A stretch of 64,000 nucleotides of DNA from JAJDXO01 sp965207535 (GCA_965207535.1 CBDBMR010000010.1:1-64000), one strand, 5' to 3'; positions 52,931 to 61,578 are shown, counted from the first letter of the stretch. Made by a program: numbers and translations. Notes: generated by a model not told the origin, from the letters alone.

Positions 52931-54037
52931 ATGACAAAGGACGGAAGGACAAAATTCGGACGTCGTGAGTTTCTAATATATTCCGGCGCAGCCGGTGTCG
53001 CCGGTTCCCTTTTAGGGGGCTTTGCGGCCCGTCAAGCCTTAGCGGCGGATATGTGGAAGCCGAAGAGACCAATCCAAGCAGTAATTCAATTTGGTGCAGG
53101 TGGCGGTACCGACACCGTTACTCGGACGCTACTGAAGGCAATGGAGCCGATTCTAGGACAGCGTATTTCGGCTATCAACATGACTGGTGCACTTGGGTCA
53201 ATTGCAACAAAGCACGTAGCAAGTAAACCCGCTGACGGGTATACGTGGCTTGGGGCGGGAGGATTTCTTGACTATCCGCGTATCCAGGGCATCGACAATC
53301 ACCTAAGTTGGAAAGACTTTCAGTTTTTCCAGTCAGCTACATCTCTCGCAAGTTGGGCGACCCACCCGGATTCTTCATTCAAAACTTTCCAGGACGTGAT
53401 CGATTACGCTAAAGCAAATCCTGGGAAGCTTCGGGTTTCAACCGACGGCGTTGGCGGATTGTGGCATGAAGCAATTGCGATTGTCGCCTTTATGGCAGGA
53501 TTTAAGTTTACAAATGTCCCCTTTGACGGTGGTGCTCCGGCAACGCTAGCCGCCCTTCAAAAGGAAGTAGACATCGCAGGCAGCGGGTTACATGAACAAA
53601 TTCAGTTTGTGAAATCCGGAAAGCTTCGTCATCTAGCCACATTTACCGCAAAACCCGTCAAGGTCGACGCAAAGACATCGCTTGAACCGATCTCAAAATA
53701 TGTACCTTCCGCAGGCGCCAGTGCACCATTCGGTGGCATGTACAACATTGGATTGCGGCGAAACACGCCCACTCAGATTTTGAAGACGATTGAAAGCGCT
53801 GTTGCCCAGGCTGTCGCCTCGGACAGTTTTCAGAAAATGCTCAAAGATCGTTTTATGCAGGAAACCATCGTTTCCGGTGAGGCGATTGATAAGAAAGCGG
53901 CTCTTCTTGAAACTCAAAGAGCGTCGTTATTCAATCAGCTTGGGCTTGCGAAGAAAACAGCTCAGGATCTCGGTCTTCCCAAACCGAACGATTTTGACAA
54001 ATGGTGGCCCCCTCAGGGCTATAAACCCGCAATCTGA
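52931..54037 (+). CDS. tripartite tricarboxylate transporter binding protein (TctC family)
   Basis: This 368-residue periplasmic solute-binding protein has a twin-arginine signal (GRREFLIYSGAAGVAGSLLG, cleavage near ARQALA). Bug/TctC-type segments are KRPIQAVIQFGAGGGTDTVT RTLL, TKHVASKPADGYTWLGAG, KANPGKLRVSTDGVGGLWHE, VPFDGGAPATLAALQKEVDI and LRRNTPTQILKTIESAVAQA. AGGGGGATT precedes ATG 52931; another ATG at 52913 is in frame. The DNA is clearly AT-richer than the surrounding chromosome. It works with the TctB and TctA proteins encoded downstream. The carboxylate bound is unknown. Confidence 0.92.
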   Translation: MTKDGRTKFGRREFLIYSGAAGVAGSLLGGFAARQALAADMWKPKRPIQAVIQFGAGGGTDTVTRTLLKAMEPILGQRISAINMTGALGSIATKHVASKPADGYTWLGAGGFLDYPRIQGIDNHLSWKDFQFFQSATSLASWATHPDSSFKTFQDVIDYAKANPGKLRVSTDGVGGLWHEAIAIVAFMAGFKFTNVPFDGGAPATLAALQKEVDIAGSGLHEQIQFVKSGKLRHLATFTAKPVKVDAKTSLEPISKYVPSAGASAPFGGMYNIGLRRNTPTQILKTIESAVAQAVASDSFQKMLKDRFMQETIVSGEAIDKKAALLETQRASLFNQLGLAKKTAQDLGLPKPNDFDKWWPPQGYKPAI

Positions 54038-54046
54038 CGCGAATCC

Positions 54047-54081
54047 AGCCATCCGCCATCTAAATTAGGTGGCGGATGGCT
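54047..54081 (+). promoter_or_regulatory. perfect 12-bp hairpin sequestering the tctB start
   Basis: AGCCATCCGCCA (54047-54058) and TGGCGGATGGCT (54070-54081) form a perfect 12-base stem with an 11-base AT-rich loop. The 3' arm contains the tctB ribosome-binding region and the ATG at 54076. The stem begins nine bases after the tctC stop. It can protect the tctC mRNA end and limit translation of tctB, keeping binding protein in excess over membrane subunits. Confidence 0.7.
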
Positions 54082-54512
54082 ACCTTATTCAAAACTCCAA
54101 TATTTAGAACAATGTCTCTTGTAGTTCAGTCAATCATCTTTATTGCAGGATTGTTGATAGCGGTTCAATCGATTTACTATCTGCGTGAACCAATCGTTAC
54201 TTCGCCAGGAATTCTTCCACTTATTGTCTCTATGGCAATAGTTGTGATTTCTGGATTTCTTCTTATTTTCGATTTTTTGGGGGGTCGGTATTCGATAAAA
54301 CACGGGTATCAATGGCTGACTAGTGCGGCAAACCGAGCAAAGATTGGACGAATCACGGGGTGGCTTGGGCTTGCATCTGCGTACGCGATAGCTACACCAC
54401 AAATAGGTTTCACCTGGGCAACATTAGCGTTCCTAATTATAGCATTAAGAATATTCGCTGGACTCAACTGGGTGAGGACAATGATTTATGCCGCCCTAGG
54501 TCCTGTTGACAT

Positions 54513-55294
54513 TTATCGCATCCAAATGAGCGCCCCGACGAGGCACAGCATGGCCATGTAGGCGGTGACGGTCTTTTCGTAGCGTGTGGCGATGCGGCGG
54601 AAGTGCTTGATCTTGTTGATGAAACATTCGACGACGTGCCTTTCCTTGTAGAGTTCGGGGTCGTACGGCACGGCTTGTGCCCGCGACGGGTTGGAGGGGA
54701 TCACCGCCACCATCCCGGCGCTGTCGAGGCGGGCGCGGAAGCGGTTCGCGTCGTAGGCGGTGTCGGCGATCAGGGTCTCGCCCGGCAGCCCGGCGATCAG
54801 CCCCTCGGCCTGGGTGACGTCGCCCACCTGGCCGCCGGTGAGGATGAACCGCAAGGGATTGCCCAGGCCATCGACGGCGATGTGGATTTTGCTCGTCAGG
54901 CCGCCGCGCGAGCGGCCGATGGCCTGAGCCTGAGCCCCCCTTTTGCGCCGGCGGCATGTTGATGCGCCCGCACGATGGTCGAATCCACGATCAGGTATTC
55001 GAAGTCGGGATCCTCCGCCAAGGCATTGAAAAGACTCTCCCAAACCCCCGCCTTGGCCCACCGCGAAAAGCGCACGTAGACGCTGTTCCAGTTGCCGAAG
55101 GCGTCCGGCAGATCGCGCCACGGCGAACCCGCCCGGGCGATCCACAGCACGGCGTCCACAAACAGGCGGTTGTCCCGACCCGTGGAGCCGCGATCCGCCT
55201 CTTTGCCCGGAACCAAACCCTTGATCCGGTCCCATTGCATATCCGTCAGTTCCCGTCGAAGTCGGTCAATTCGCTTTGCGAAATGACCTTACAT
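54513..55294 (-). pseudogene. IS5-family transposase, start region interrupted
   Basis: The coding sequence corresponds to that of copy 1, including the slippery A4G6 run. The original ATG at 55294 is followed at once by an inserted TAA from the 30-base palindrome, so the normal start is dead. Translation could restart at the internal ATG at 55240 (MQWDRIKGL), giving a product without the first eight residues. Whether that would be active is unknown. Confidence 0.8.
55262..55291. repeat. 30-bp palindromic insertion inside IS copy 2
   Basis: The insert is absent from copies 1 and 3. It is almost wholly palindromic, GGTCAATTCGC then TTT then GCGAAATGACC. The apex TTCGCTTTGCGAA shares TCGCTTTGCGA with hairpin A of the 141-bp element. 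It falls directly after the transposase start codon. No target duplication is visible. Confidence 0.85.
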
Positions 55295-55373
55295 GACACG
55301 CTCCCGCCAGTTGAAACGGTCTTGCTTGAATCACGCCAACCATGAATAGTCCGTTAATTGTCAACAGGACCTA

Positions 55374-56216
55374 GGTCCTGTTGACATTTATCGCATCCAA
55401 ATGAGCGCCCCGACGAGGCACAGCATGGCCATGTAGGCGGTGACGGTCTTTTCGTAGCGTGTGGCGATGCGGCGGAAGTGCTTGATCTTGTTGATGAAAC
55501 ATTCGACGACGTGCCTTTCCTTGTAGAGTTCGGGGTCGTACGGCACGGCTTGTGCCCGCGACGGGTTGGAGGGGATCACCGCCACCATCCCGGCGCTGTC
55601 GAGGCGGGCGCGGAAGCGGTTCGCGTCGTAGGCGGTGTCGGCGATCAGGGTCTCGCCCGGCAGCCCGGCGATCAGCCCCTCGGCCTGGGTGACGTCGCCC
55701 ACCTGGCCGCCGGTGAGGATGAACCGCAAGGGATTGCCCAGGCCATCGACGGCGATGTGGATTTTGCTCGTCAGGCCGCCGCGCGAGCGGCCGATGGCCT
55801 GAGCCTGAGCCCCCCTTTTGCGCCGGCGGCATGTTGATGCGCCCGCACGATGGTCGAATCCACGATCAGGTATTCGAAGTCGGGATCCTCCGCCAAGGCA
55901 TTGAAAAGACTCTCCCAAACCCCCGCCTTGGCCCACCGCGAAAAGCGCACGTAGACGCTGTTCCAGTTGCCGAAGGCGTCCGGCAGATCGCGCCACGGCG
56001 AACCCGCCCGGGCGATCCACAGCACGGCGTCCACAAACAGGCGGTTGTCCCGACCCGTGGAGCCGCGATCCGCCTCTTTGCCCGGAACCAAACCCTTGAT
56101 CCGGTCCCATTGCATATCCGTCAGTTCCCGTCGAAGCATGACACGCTCCCGCCAGTTGAAACGGTCTTGCTTGAATCACGCCAACCATGAATAGTCCGTT
56201 AATTGTCAACAGGACC
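55374..56216 (-). mobile_element. IS5-family (IS427-group) insertion sequence, copy 3
   Basis: This 843-base copy has the same ends and appears the same as copy 1 by protein translation in both frames. It lies in tandem with copy 2 across a single TA, and its other flank (TAGTCGCC) is the continuation of tctB. Confidence 0.95.
55388..56139 (-). CDS. IS5/IS427-group transposase, made by -1 frameshift
   Basis: The intact two-frame transposase has the same translation as in copy 1: start MLRRELTDMQ at 56139, first Asp in LIVDSTIV, A4G6 slippery run, second Asp in LIADTAYD and Glu in HVVECFINK. It is probably the source of activity that could mobilise all three copies. Confidence 0.9.
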
Positions 56217-56291
56217 TAGTCGCCACCATTGTCCCGCTAATCTTTCATTACGTATTTTCTGCGATTATTCCGTGATTGAGGCGACCTGCTG

Positions 56292-57791
56292 ATGATGGAA
56301 ACCTTTCAGGTTTTATCGGACACAGCAAAGGCATTCCCGACTTTACTTACCCTTGATAATTTACTTTATGCGGTTATCGGCCTTTCCGTCGGTATCACTT
56401 GGGGAGCTATTCCAGCACTATCCTCAACAATGGCTATGGCCTTGTTAATCGGCTTTTCTGCTGCACTTGAACAACATGCCGCGATAATATTTTTGTTAGC
56501 AATATATAGTGGCAGTGTCTACGGCGGGTCTATATCGGCAATTTGCACCAACATCCCGGGTACGCCTGCGGCGGCATGCACCGCGTTAGATGGTTATCCT
56601 CTATTTCGAAATGGCGAAGGTGGTCGGGCATTAGGAATATCAATTGCAGCTTCGACGATTGGTAATCTATTTGGTGCCTTAATCTTGATCCTCTTCACGC
56701 CCTTCCTCTTGAAACTAGTTTTGAACGTAGGAGCATGGGAAATCGCACTTCTCGGATTATGGGGGGTAATGATTTCCGGTTCAGTGACGAGTCAAGATTC
56801 AGTTGCCAAGGGTTGGTTGTCAGGACTCATTGGGTTAGCACTTTCGTTCGTGGGGGTGGATGCAATTACTGGCACGCCTCGTTTCACATATGAAATCGGC
56901 TTCCTCTATGGTGGTTTGAATTTTGTTGCAATACTGATTGGTGTTTTTGGCTTTGCCGAAATTGCACGCGGTTTGCTAATGGAAAATGATGCCGACGTAC
57001 CGCCTCTAGAAAACCGTGTTACCATCTCTATGGTAACTTTGGTCAAGAACTGGGTTAATATTTTACGTTCGAGTTCAATAGGCGCAATAATAGGTGCAAT
57101 TCCGGCGGCAGGTGCCGACATCGCGGCATTTATTTCCTATTCGGTCTCAAAACGCAGTGCTTCTTCCTCCGAACGTGAACTTTTTGGCAAAGGGTCGTAT
57201 CGTGGCATTATCGCTGCTGAATCGGCTAACAACTCGAGCGTTGGGGGGTCTCTTTTACCTTTACTAGTACTTGCAATTCCCGGAAGCACGGTTGCTGCGG
57301 CATTTATGGGAGCTATGAACTTGCAAGGAATCCACATGGGTCCATTGATCCAGATTAGCCATCCAGGTTTACTTGAATTTATTTTTGCTAGCCTCATTAC
57401 TATAAGTATTCTAATGGGAATTATTGCATTGGCCGTCGGCAAAGTTGCCATTGCCCTGCTATCTGTTCCTCGAACAGTATTATTGCCCTGCATCTTGCCC
57501 ATCTGCGTCATGGGGGCTTTTGCCGCTCAGAATACAGTTGGTGACATATATGTTATGTTAATTGCAGGTATAGCAGGAATCGGGCTCGTTGCTGGGGGCT
57601 TCCCATTAGCACCTATTATTATGGGAATCATACTTGGCCCCCTTGTAGACCTTAACTTCAGACGAGCGATGATAATTTTTCAGGACGCCACCTTTTTCGA
57701 CGTTCTATTCCGACCAATCGGGCTAATTTTAATTGTGATTATTTTGGTGACACTTGTTACTGGCTTATGGAGGCAGATTAAGACTTCTTAA
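56292..57791 (+). CDS. tripartite tricarboxylate transporter large permease (TctA family)
   Basis: This 499-residue inner-membrane protein has about twelve helices. LLYAVIGLSVGITWGAIPAL and YSGSVYGGSISAICTNIPGT PAAACTALDGYPLF form the first conserved half. SSIGAIIGAIPAAGADIAAF ISYSVSK and the ESANNSSVGGSLLPLLVLAI PGS segment form the pseudo-repeated second half with the glycine-rich substrate motif. It lies 16 bases after the restored tctB stop. Since tctB is broken upstream, transport function is doubtful. The DNA is AT-rich. Confidence 0.93.
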   Translation: MMETFQVLSDTAKAFPTLLTLDNLLYAVIGLSVGITWGAIPALSSTMAMALLIGFSAALEQHAAIIFLLAIYSGSVYGGSISAICTNIPGTPAAACTALDGYPLFRNGEGGRALGISIAASTIGNLFGALILILFTPFLLKLVLNVGAWEIALLGLWGVMISGSVTSQDSVAKGWLSGLIGLALSFVGVDAITGTPRFTYEIGFLYGGLNFVAILIGVFGFAEIARGLLMENDADVPPLENRVTISMVTLVKNWVNILRSSSIGAIIGAIPAAGADIAAFISYSVSKRSASSSERELFGKGSYRGIIAAESANNSSVGGSLLPLLVLAIPGSTVAAAFMGAMNLQGIHMGPLIQISHPGLLEFIFASLITISILMGIIALAVGKVAIALLSVPRTVLLPCILPICVMGAFAAQNTVGDIYVMLIAGIAGIGLVAGGFPLAPIIMGIILGPLVDLNFRRAMIIFQDATFFDVLFRPIGLILIVIILVTLVTGLWRQIKTS

Positions 57792-57826
57792 AAGGCTTCG
57801 AATAAAGAAAAAGAAAGGTTTCACAT

Positions 57827-59149
57827 ATGAGCTATTTTGATGACGCTATGGCATATGTCGATGAAGAGGCCGTAGCCAAACTTACCACCGAGATGATTGA
57901 AATACCGAGCCCGATGGGTGGTGAGGAGACATTGGCTAAATTCCTAGAAGGGCACTTTCAGGCTGCTGGCTTGGAGACACGTTTGCAGGAGGTTGAAGAA
58001 AATCGATTTAACGTATTCGGGTATCTTGAAGGAACCTGTGCTGGGCCAACGTTATTGTACCTTGGTCATCTGGATACAGCTTACGGCGGCGATGAGGAAG
58101 GTATAAGGGACCTCGGTCCTGGATACCAACCGATTGCACGACGGGAGGGAGAATGGATTTACGGCCTTGGTGCCTACAATATGAAGGGCGGTCACGCCGC
58201 TTCGATACTTGCTGTGGAGGCATTATCTAATGCCAAAGTAAAACTGGATGGGGATCTTATTATTGCTGGTGTAGTGGGAGAAACATGTCACACGCCGGTT
58301 GCACGCTACCAAGGCGCACGTTTCCGAGGTTGCGGAGTTGGAGCCCGTTTTTTGGTAGCTAATGGGATCACTGCTGATATGGCCGTGATTCCGGAACCTA
58401 CCTCCAATAGGATATCCGTTGCGTCAGGTGGTTATGTTTATGTTGAGCTAATAACACGGGGCAACCCTGGTGCAACTTATCGCCGTGGAGGAACTAAGAT
58501 CCAAATTAAGCCAGGAGAAGACGCTATTGAAAAAATGTTAAAGACCCTGCCGGCGCTTAAGAAATGGGGCGCAGAATATATGAGCGACACAACATATCAT
58601 GGCGAAGCAGCTGGTCACGTGAACGTTATTGCAATTGAGGGAGGCCATCCCTTTCGACCGAGTAAACTTCCTAGCTTTTGTCGTCTGTATCTGGAAGTGG
58701 GTCACATGCCAGGGATAGTTCATGGAGATATTATCAATGCAATTAGACAAGTGACAGAGCAGGCGCGTAAACAAGACCCTGAAATAGAAATAGAGCTCAA
58801 TGTCATCCAAACCGCCCACGCTGCAGAAATTTCGACTGATGAATTTATAGTAAAGAGTGTTTCTGCGGCACACGAAGAGGTTTGGGGTGAAAAACCAGAA
58901 ATAACTTGGGATGGGTGGTATGCAGATACTGCCCCACTTACGCGGGCTGGGATACCTTCTATATGTTATGGTCCGCAAGGACGGATGTCAGGAGGTGGTA
59001 GCGGCTACTATCCAAAGGAAGGCGAACATGTAAGTGTAAATGATCTTACCAAGGGTGTAGAAGTATTTATCCGTAATGCTCACAACATTTGTATGCAAGA
59101 TCGAAATGCGATACGCCAGCCCAACGCGACAGGAACCATCGTTCGCTAA
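57827..59149 (+). CDS. M20-family metallopeptidase / deacylase (ArgE/DapE-like)
   Basis: This 440-residue di-zinc hydrolase has TLLYLGHLDTAYGGDEEGIR (first His and Asp), GLGAYNMKGGHAASILAVEA (bridging Asp replaced by the Asn of YNMKGG), IAGVVGETCHTPVARYQGAR (catalytic Glu) and CYGPQGRMSGGGSGYYPKEG EHVSV (late His). Substrates of this family are N-acyl amino acids or dipeptides. It lies 35 bases after tctA and shares its AT-rich composition, so it likely processes the imported carboxylate. An Asn where a metal-ligand Asp is usual is worth noting. Confidence 0.85.
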   Translation: MSYFDDAMAYVDEEAVAKLTTEMIEIPSPMGGEETLAKFLEGHFQAAGLETRLQEVEENRFNVFGYLEGTCAGPTLLYLGHLDTAYGGDEEGIRDLGPGYQPIARREGEWIYGLGAYNMKGGHAASILAVEALSNAKVKLDGDLIIAGVVGETCHTPVARYQGARFRGCGVGARFLVANGITADMAVIPEPTSNRISVASGGYVYVELITRGNPGATYRRGGTKIQIKPGEDAIEKMLKTLPALKKWGAEYMSDTTYHGEAAGHVNVIAIEGGHPFRPSKLPSFCRLYLEVGHMPGIVHGDIINAIRQVTEQARKQDPEIEIELNVIQTAHAAEISTDEFIVKSVSAAHEEVWGEKPEITWDGWYADTAPLTRAGIPSICYGPQGRMSGGGSGYYPKEGEHVSVNDLTKGVEVFIRNAHNICMQDRNAIRQPNATGTIVR

Positions 59150-59464
59150 AATCTTAGCCACGATGTGCGGGAAGGAAGGGCTACAATTCGATCTTGTAGC
59201 TACTTTTTCCTGCTAAGTCATTGATTTATAGAACCCGGTCTTCGAGTCGAAGCCCTGACCATCAGTCAAAGTGCCGTCACGCTTTCCAGATGCCGACATC
59301 GGCTCGCTGTCATCCGTCGCGCCACGCGCAAGCAGTATTGGCCTGCCTCCATTGAGTGGTCCACCGCTCAAGTTAGAGTCTGGCGCGGTTTGAGTTGATG
59401 TTCAGGCCGGAGCCCATCAACAGCGCAGGGCCGAACATCAACGATGGGCAAGATTGTTTCTGGT
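59150..59464. other. non-coding right end of the AT-rich islet
   Basis: These 315 bases pass from AT-rich to higher GC and contain no gene I can support. A short minus-strand frame reads MFGPALLMGSGLNINSNRAR, and the segment near 59325-59400 looks like mobile-element debris, but no family can be named. It ends exactly where the right 132-bp direct repeat begins. Confidence 0.4.
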
Positions 59465-59596
59465 GCCGGCGATCAGTACGGTCATCCGATGTTGCGGAGC
59501 GGGTCCGCCTCCCCGAATATCTGTTCAGGTTCTGAATGCCGCATCCGTCATTCCGGATCAATGGGTTTCGGCATTTCCGCCGGGACGAAAGCCGAG
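59465..59596. repeat. 132-bp direct repeat, right copy
   Basis: This is the right partner of 52183-52314, with one mismatch. It ends eleven bases before the DUF3237 ATG, and GGGACGAG just beyond it is the Shine-Dalgarno of that gene. It probably preserves the ancestral intergenic region between the divergent FAD monooxygenase and DUF3237 genes. Confidence 0.92.
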
Positions 59597-59606
59597 GGAC
59601 GAGACC

Positions 59607-60059
59607 ATGATCGAACTCAAACCGCTTTTTCAAATCCAGGCCGAGGTGGCCGAACCGCAGGTCAGTCCCGGGGCGCCTTACGGCGACCGCCGGTTCATTC
59701 CGGTCACCGGCGGCACCTTCGAAGGCGAGCGGCTGTCCGGCAAATTGCTGGCGGGCGGCGCGGACTGCCAGCTGATGCGCGCCGACGGGGTCGCGGACCT
59801 GGACGTCCGGGTTACGCTGCAAACCGGCGATGGCGCGATCATCTACATGAAGGGCCTGGGGTTGCGTCACGGGCCGCCCGAGGTCATGCAGCGAATCGCC
59901 GCCGGAGAGGCCGTCGACCCGGGCGAATATTACTTTCGCGAGTCGGCGCTGTTCGAAGCGCCCGCCGGACCCTACGAGTGGCTCAACCGCGTCCTGGCGC
60001 TCGGCACCGGCCGGCGTGATCCGGCCATGGTGATCCTGGACGTCTTCGAGGTGCTCTGA
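59607..60059 (+). CDS. DUF3237 family protein
   Basis: This 150-residue cytoplasmic beta-barrel protein has PLFQIQAEVAEPQVSPGAPY GDRRFIPVTGGTFEGERLSG, LLAGGADCQLMRADGVADLD VRVTLQTGDGAIIYMKGLG and YFRESALFEAPAGPYEWLNR, the DUF3237 pattern. The biochemical role is unknown; family members sit beside catabolic oxygenases. ATG 59607 has GGGACGAG upstream. It was probably divergent from the FAD monooxygenase before the islet was inserted, and is followed by a P450 and a GST. Confidence 0.87.
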   Translation: MIELKPLFQIQAEVAEPQVSPGAPYGDRRFIPVTGGTFEGERLSGKLLAGGADCQLMRADGVADLDVRVTLQTGDGAIIYMKGLGLRHGPPEVMQRIAAGEAVDPGEYYFRESALFEAPAGPYEWLNRVLALGTGRRDPAMVILDVFEVL

Positions 60060-60194
60060 GAGGGCTCCGGCGTTTCCGTCCAGAGTTTCCGCACGGTGGA
60101 AATCCAGGACATGACCCTGGCCACCAGTTCGGTGATCCGCGGATAATGGGTGCGTTGCCGGGTCGTCACATATCGGCGCAGCAGGGGAAGACAC

Positions 60195-61475
60195 ATGGTC
60201 GATTCAGCCTATTACAAAGACCGGCCGGCGGAACGGGTGGTGCCGCGGGGGTGTCCGGTGGATCACAGCTTTTCGACGTTCAGCGAGGCCTACGTCGAAA
60301 ACCCCTACGCGGAGCTTAAGCAGCGCCGCCTCGACACGCCGGCGTTTTATTCGGAGGAAATGGGCTATCTGGTTCTGACCAAGATGGAAGACGTCCTCCA
60401 TGTGTTCAAGAACCCAGGTATTTTCTCGCCCGAAAACGTTCAGCAGCCGGTGGTGAAAATCTGCGATGCGGCGCGGGAGATCCTCGCCGCCGACGACTAC
60501 AGGCCCTTGCCGGTGCTCTCCAACAACACGCCGCCGGACCATGTCCGTATCCGCAAGCACGCGCACGCGGGGTTCTCGAACCGCCGAATGCAGGTCCTCG
60601 AGCCCTTCGTCCGGCGGCGTTCCGAAACCCTGATCGACGCGATGATCGAAGCGGGCTCGCCGGCCAACTTCGTCACCGCCGTCGGGCACCCGCTGCCCGG
60701 CGAGACCATCTTCCGCCTGCTCGGTTTTCCGCCGGAGGACGATCCGCAGCTCAAGATCTGGACCACCAACCGGCTGTCCTTCACCTGGGGCGTGAGCACC
60801 GACGACGAACAGATCACCATCGCCGAATACATGCTCGCCTACTGGCGCTACTGCTGTGCCCATGTGAAGCGCCGCCGCGACGAGCCGGCCGACGATTTCA
60901 CCACCGAACTGCTGGCGGTCCACAACGGGAATGCCGCCGAACTGTCCATCGCCGAAATCGAATCCGTGGTCTACGGCCTGTCCTTTGCCGGCCACGAGAT
61001 TGTCAGCAATCTGCTCGGCAATACGCTGATCAATCTGCTCCGCAACCGGGACAGCTGGGACGAAATCTGCGGCGATCCGGCAAAAATCCCGGGGGCGGTG
61101 AACGAGTCGTTGCGGATCGACTCGCCGCAGACCAGTTGGCGCCGCATCGCGCGGGAAGACACCACAATCGCCGGTTACGACATCCCCAAGGGCACCGAGA
61201 TTTTCATGTCGCTCGGCTCGGCCAACCACGACGAGGACAAGTTCCCGGAGCCGGAGAAATTCGACATCCACCGGGAGAACGCCAACCACAACGTTTCCTT
61301 CGGCCACGGGTCCCATTTCTGCCTCGGCAACCGCCTGGCCATCCTGGAGGGGACCATCGCGCTGCAAGTCCTGGCCGGCCGCCTGCCGGGCCTGGACCTG
61401 GTCGAAGACCAGACGTTCAGCTACGTCCCCAATTTCACCATGCGCGGGCCCGCCGAACTGTGGGTCAGGTGGTGA
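60195..61475 (+). CDS. cytochrome P450
   Basis: This 426-residue soluble bacterial P450 has the haem loop VSFGHGSHFCLGNRLAILEG (Cys ligand) and the K-helix ExxR in AVNESLRIDSPQTSWRRIAR. Its I-helix reads VYGLSFAGHEIVSNLLGN. In that helix the acidic residue is present (Glu of AGHE) but the conserved Thr is Ile. The C-helix-like segment NNTPPDHVRIRKHAHAGF is typical. AGGGGAAG precedes ATG 60195. The redox partner genes are not nearby. The substrate is unknown. It is in line with DUF3237 and the GST. Confidence 0.92.
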   Translation: MVDSAYYKDRPAERVVPRGCPVDHSFSTFSEAYVENPYAELKQRRLDTPAFYSEEMGYLVLTKMEDVLHVFKNPGIFSPENVQQPVVKICDAAREILAADDYRPLPVLSNNTPPDHVRIRKHAHAGFSNRRMQVLEPFVRRRSETLIDAMIEAGSPANFVTAVGHPLPGETIFRLLGFPPEDDPQLKIWTTNRLSFTWGVSTDDEQITIAEYMLAYWRYCCAHVKRRRDEPADDFTTELLAVHNGNAAELSIAEIESVVYGLSFAGHEIVSNLLGNTLINLLRNRDSWDEICGDPAKIPGAVNESLRIDSPQTSWRRIAREDTTIAGYDIPKGTEIFMSLGSANHDEDKFPEPEKFDIHRENANHNVSFGHGSHFCLGNRLAILEGTIALQVLAGRLPGLDLVEDQTFSYVPNFTMRGPAELWVRW

Positions 61476-61578
61476 GCGCCGGATTCACGCCGATTCAGCG
61501 GCCGAACCGGCCGACGGTACGCCTTGACCATCCGGGATTTCCCCCGAAGATGGCGGACATTTATCGCGGGAGGGCACG

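Larger units (their letters stand above)
54499..55371 (-). mobile_element. IS5-family (IS427-group) insertion sequence, copy 2
   Basis: It has the same 13-base terminal repeats as copy 1 but is 873 bases long, because 30 extra bases lie at 55262-55291. It is inserted in the CTA codon of tctB with TA duplicated. Only TA (55372-55373) separates it from copy 3, which has the same orientation, so the pair is a tandem array that arose by insertion of one copy at the CTAG formed by the end of the other. Confidence 0.95.
54076..56275 (+). pseudogene. tctB small membrane subunit, split by two IS copies
   Basis: Residues 1-141 are encoded at 54076-54498 (MATLFKTPIFRTMSLVVQSI, then VTSPGILPLIVSMAIVVISG and IGRITGWLGLASAYAIATPQ), ending VRTMIYAAL. 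The frame resumes at 56219 with VATIVPLIFHYVFSAIIP and a TGA at 56273-56275. Removing both IS copies and one TA target duplication restores an unbroken 159-residue TctB-family protein with four helices. The insertion adds a foreign tail after residue 141, removing the last helix. tctA follows after 16 bases. Confidence 0.93.

Noticed and set aside
54499..56216. Composite transposon formed by the two IS copies
   Set aside because: The copies are adjacent with only TA between them and enclose no cargo.
59373..60194. Minus-strand 273-codon frame antisense to DUF3237
   Set aside because: It overlaps a well supported DUF3237 gene and the direct repeat, and shows no recognisable domain.
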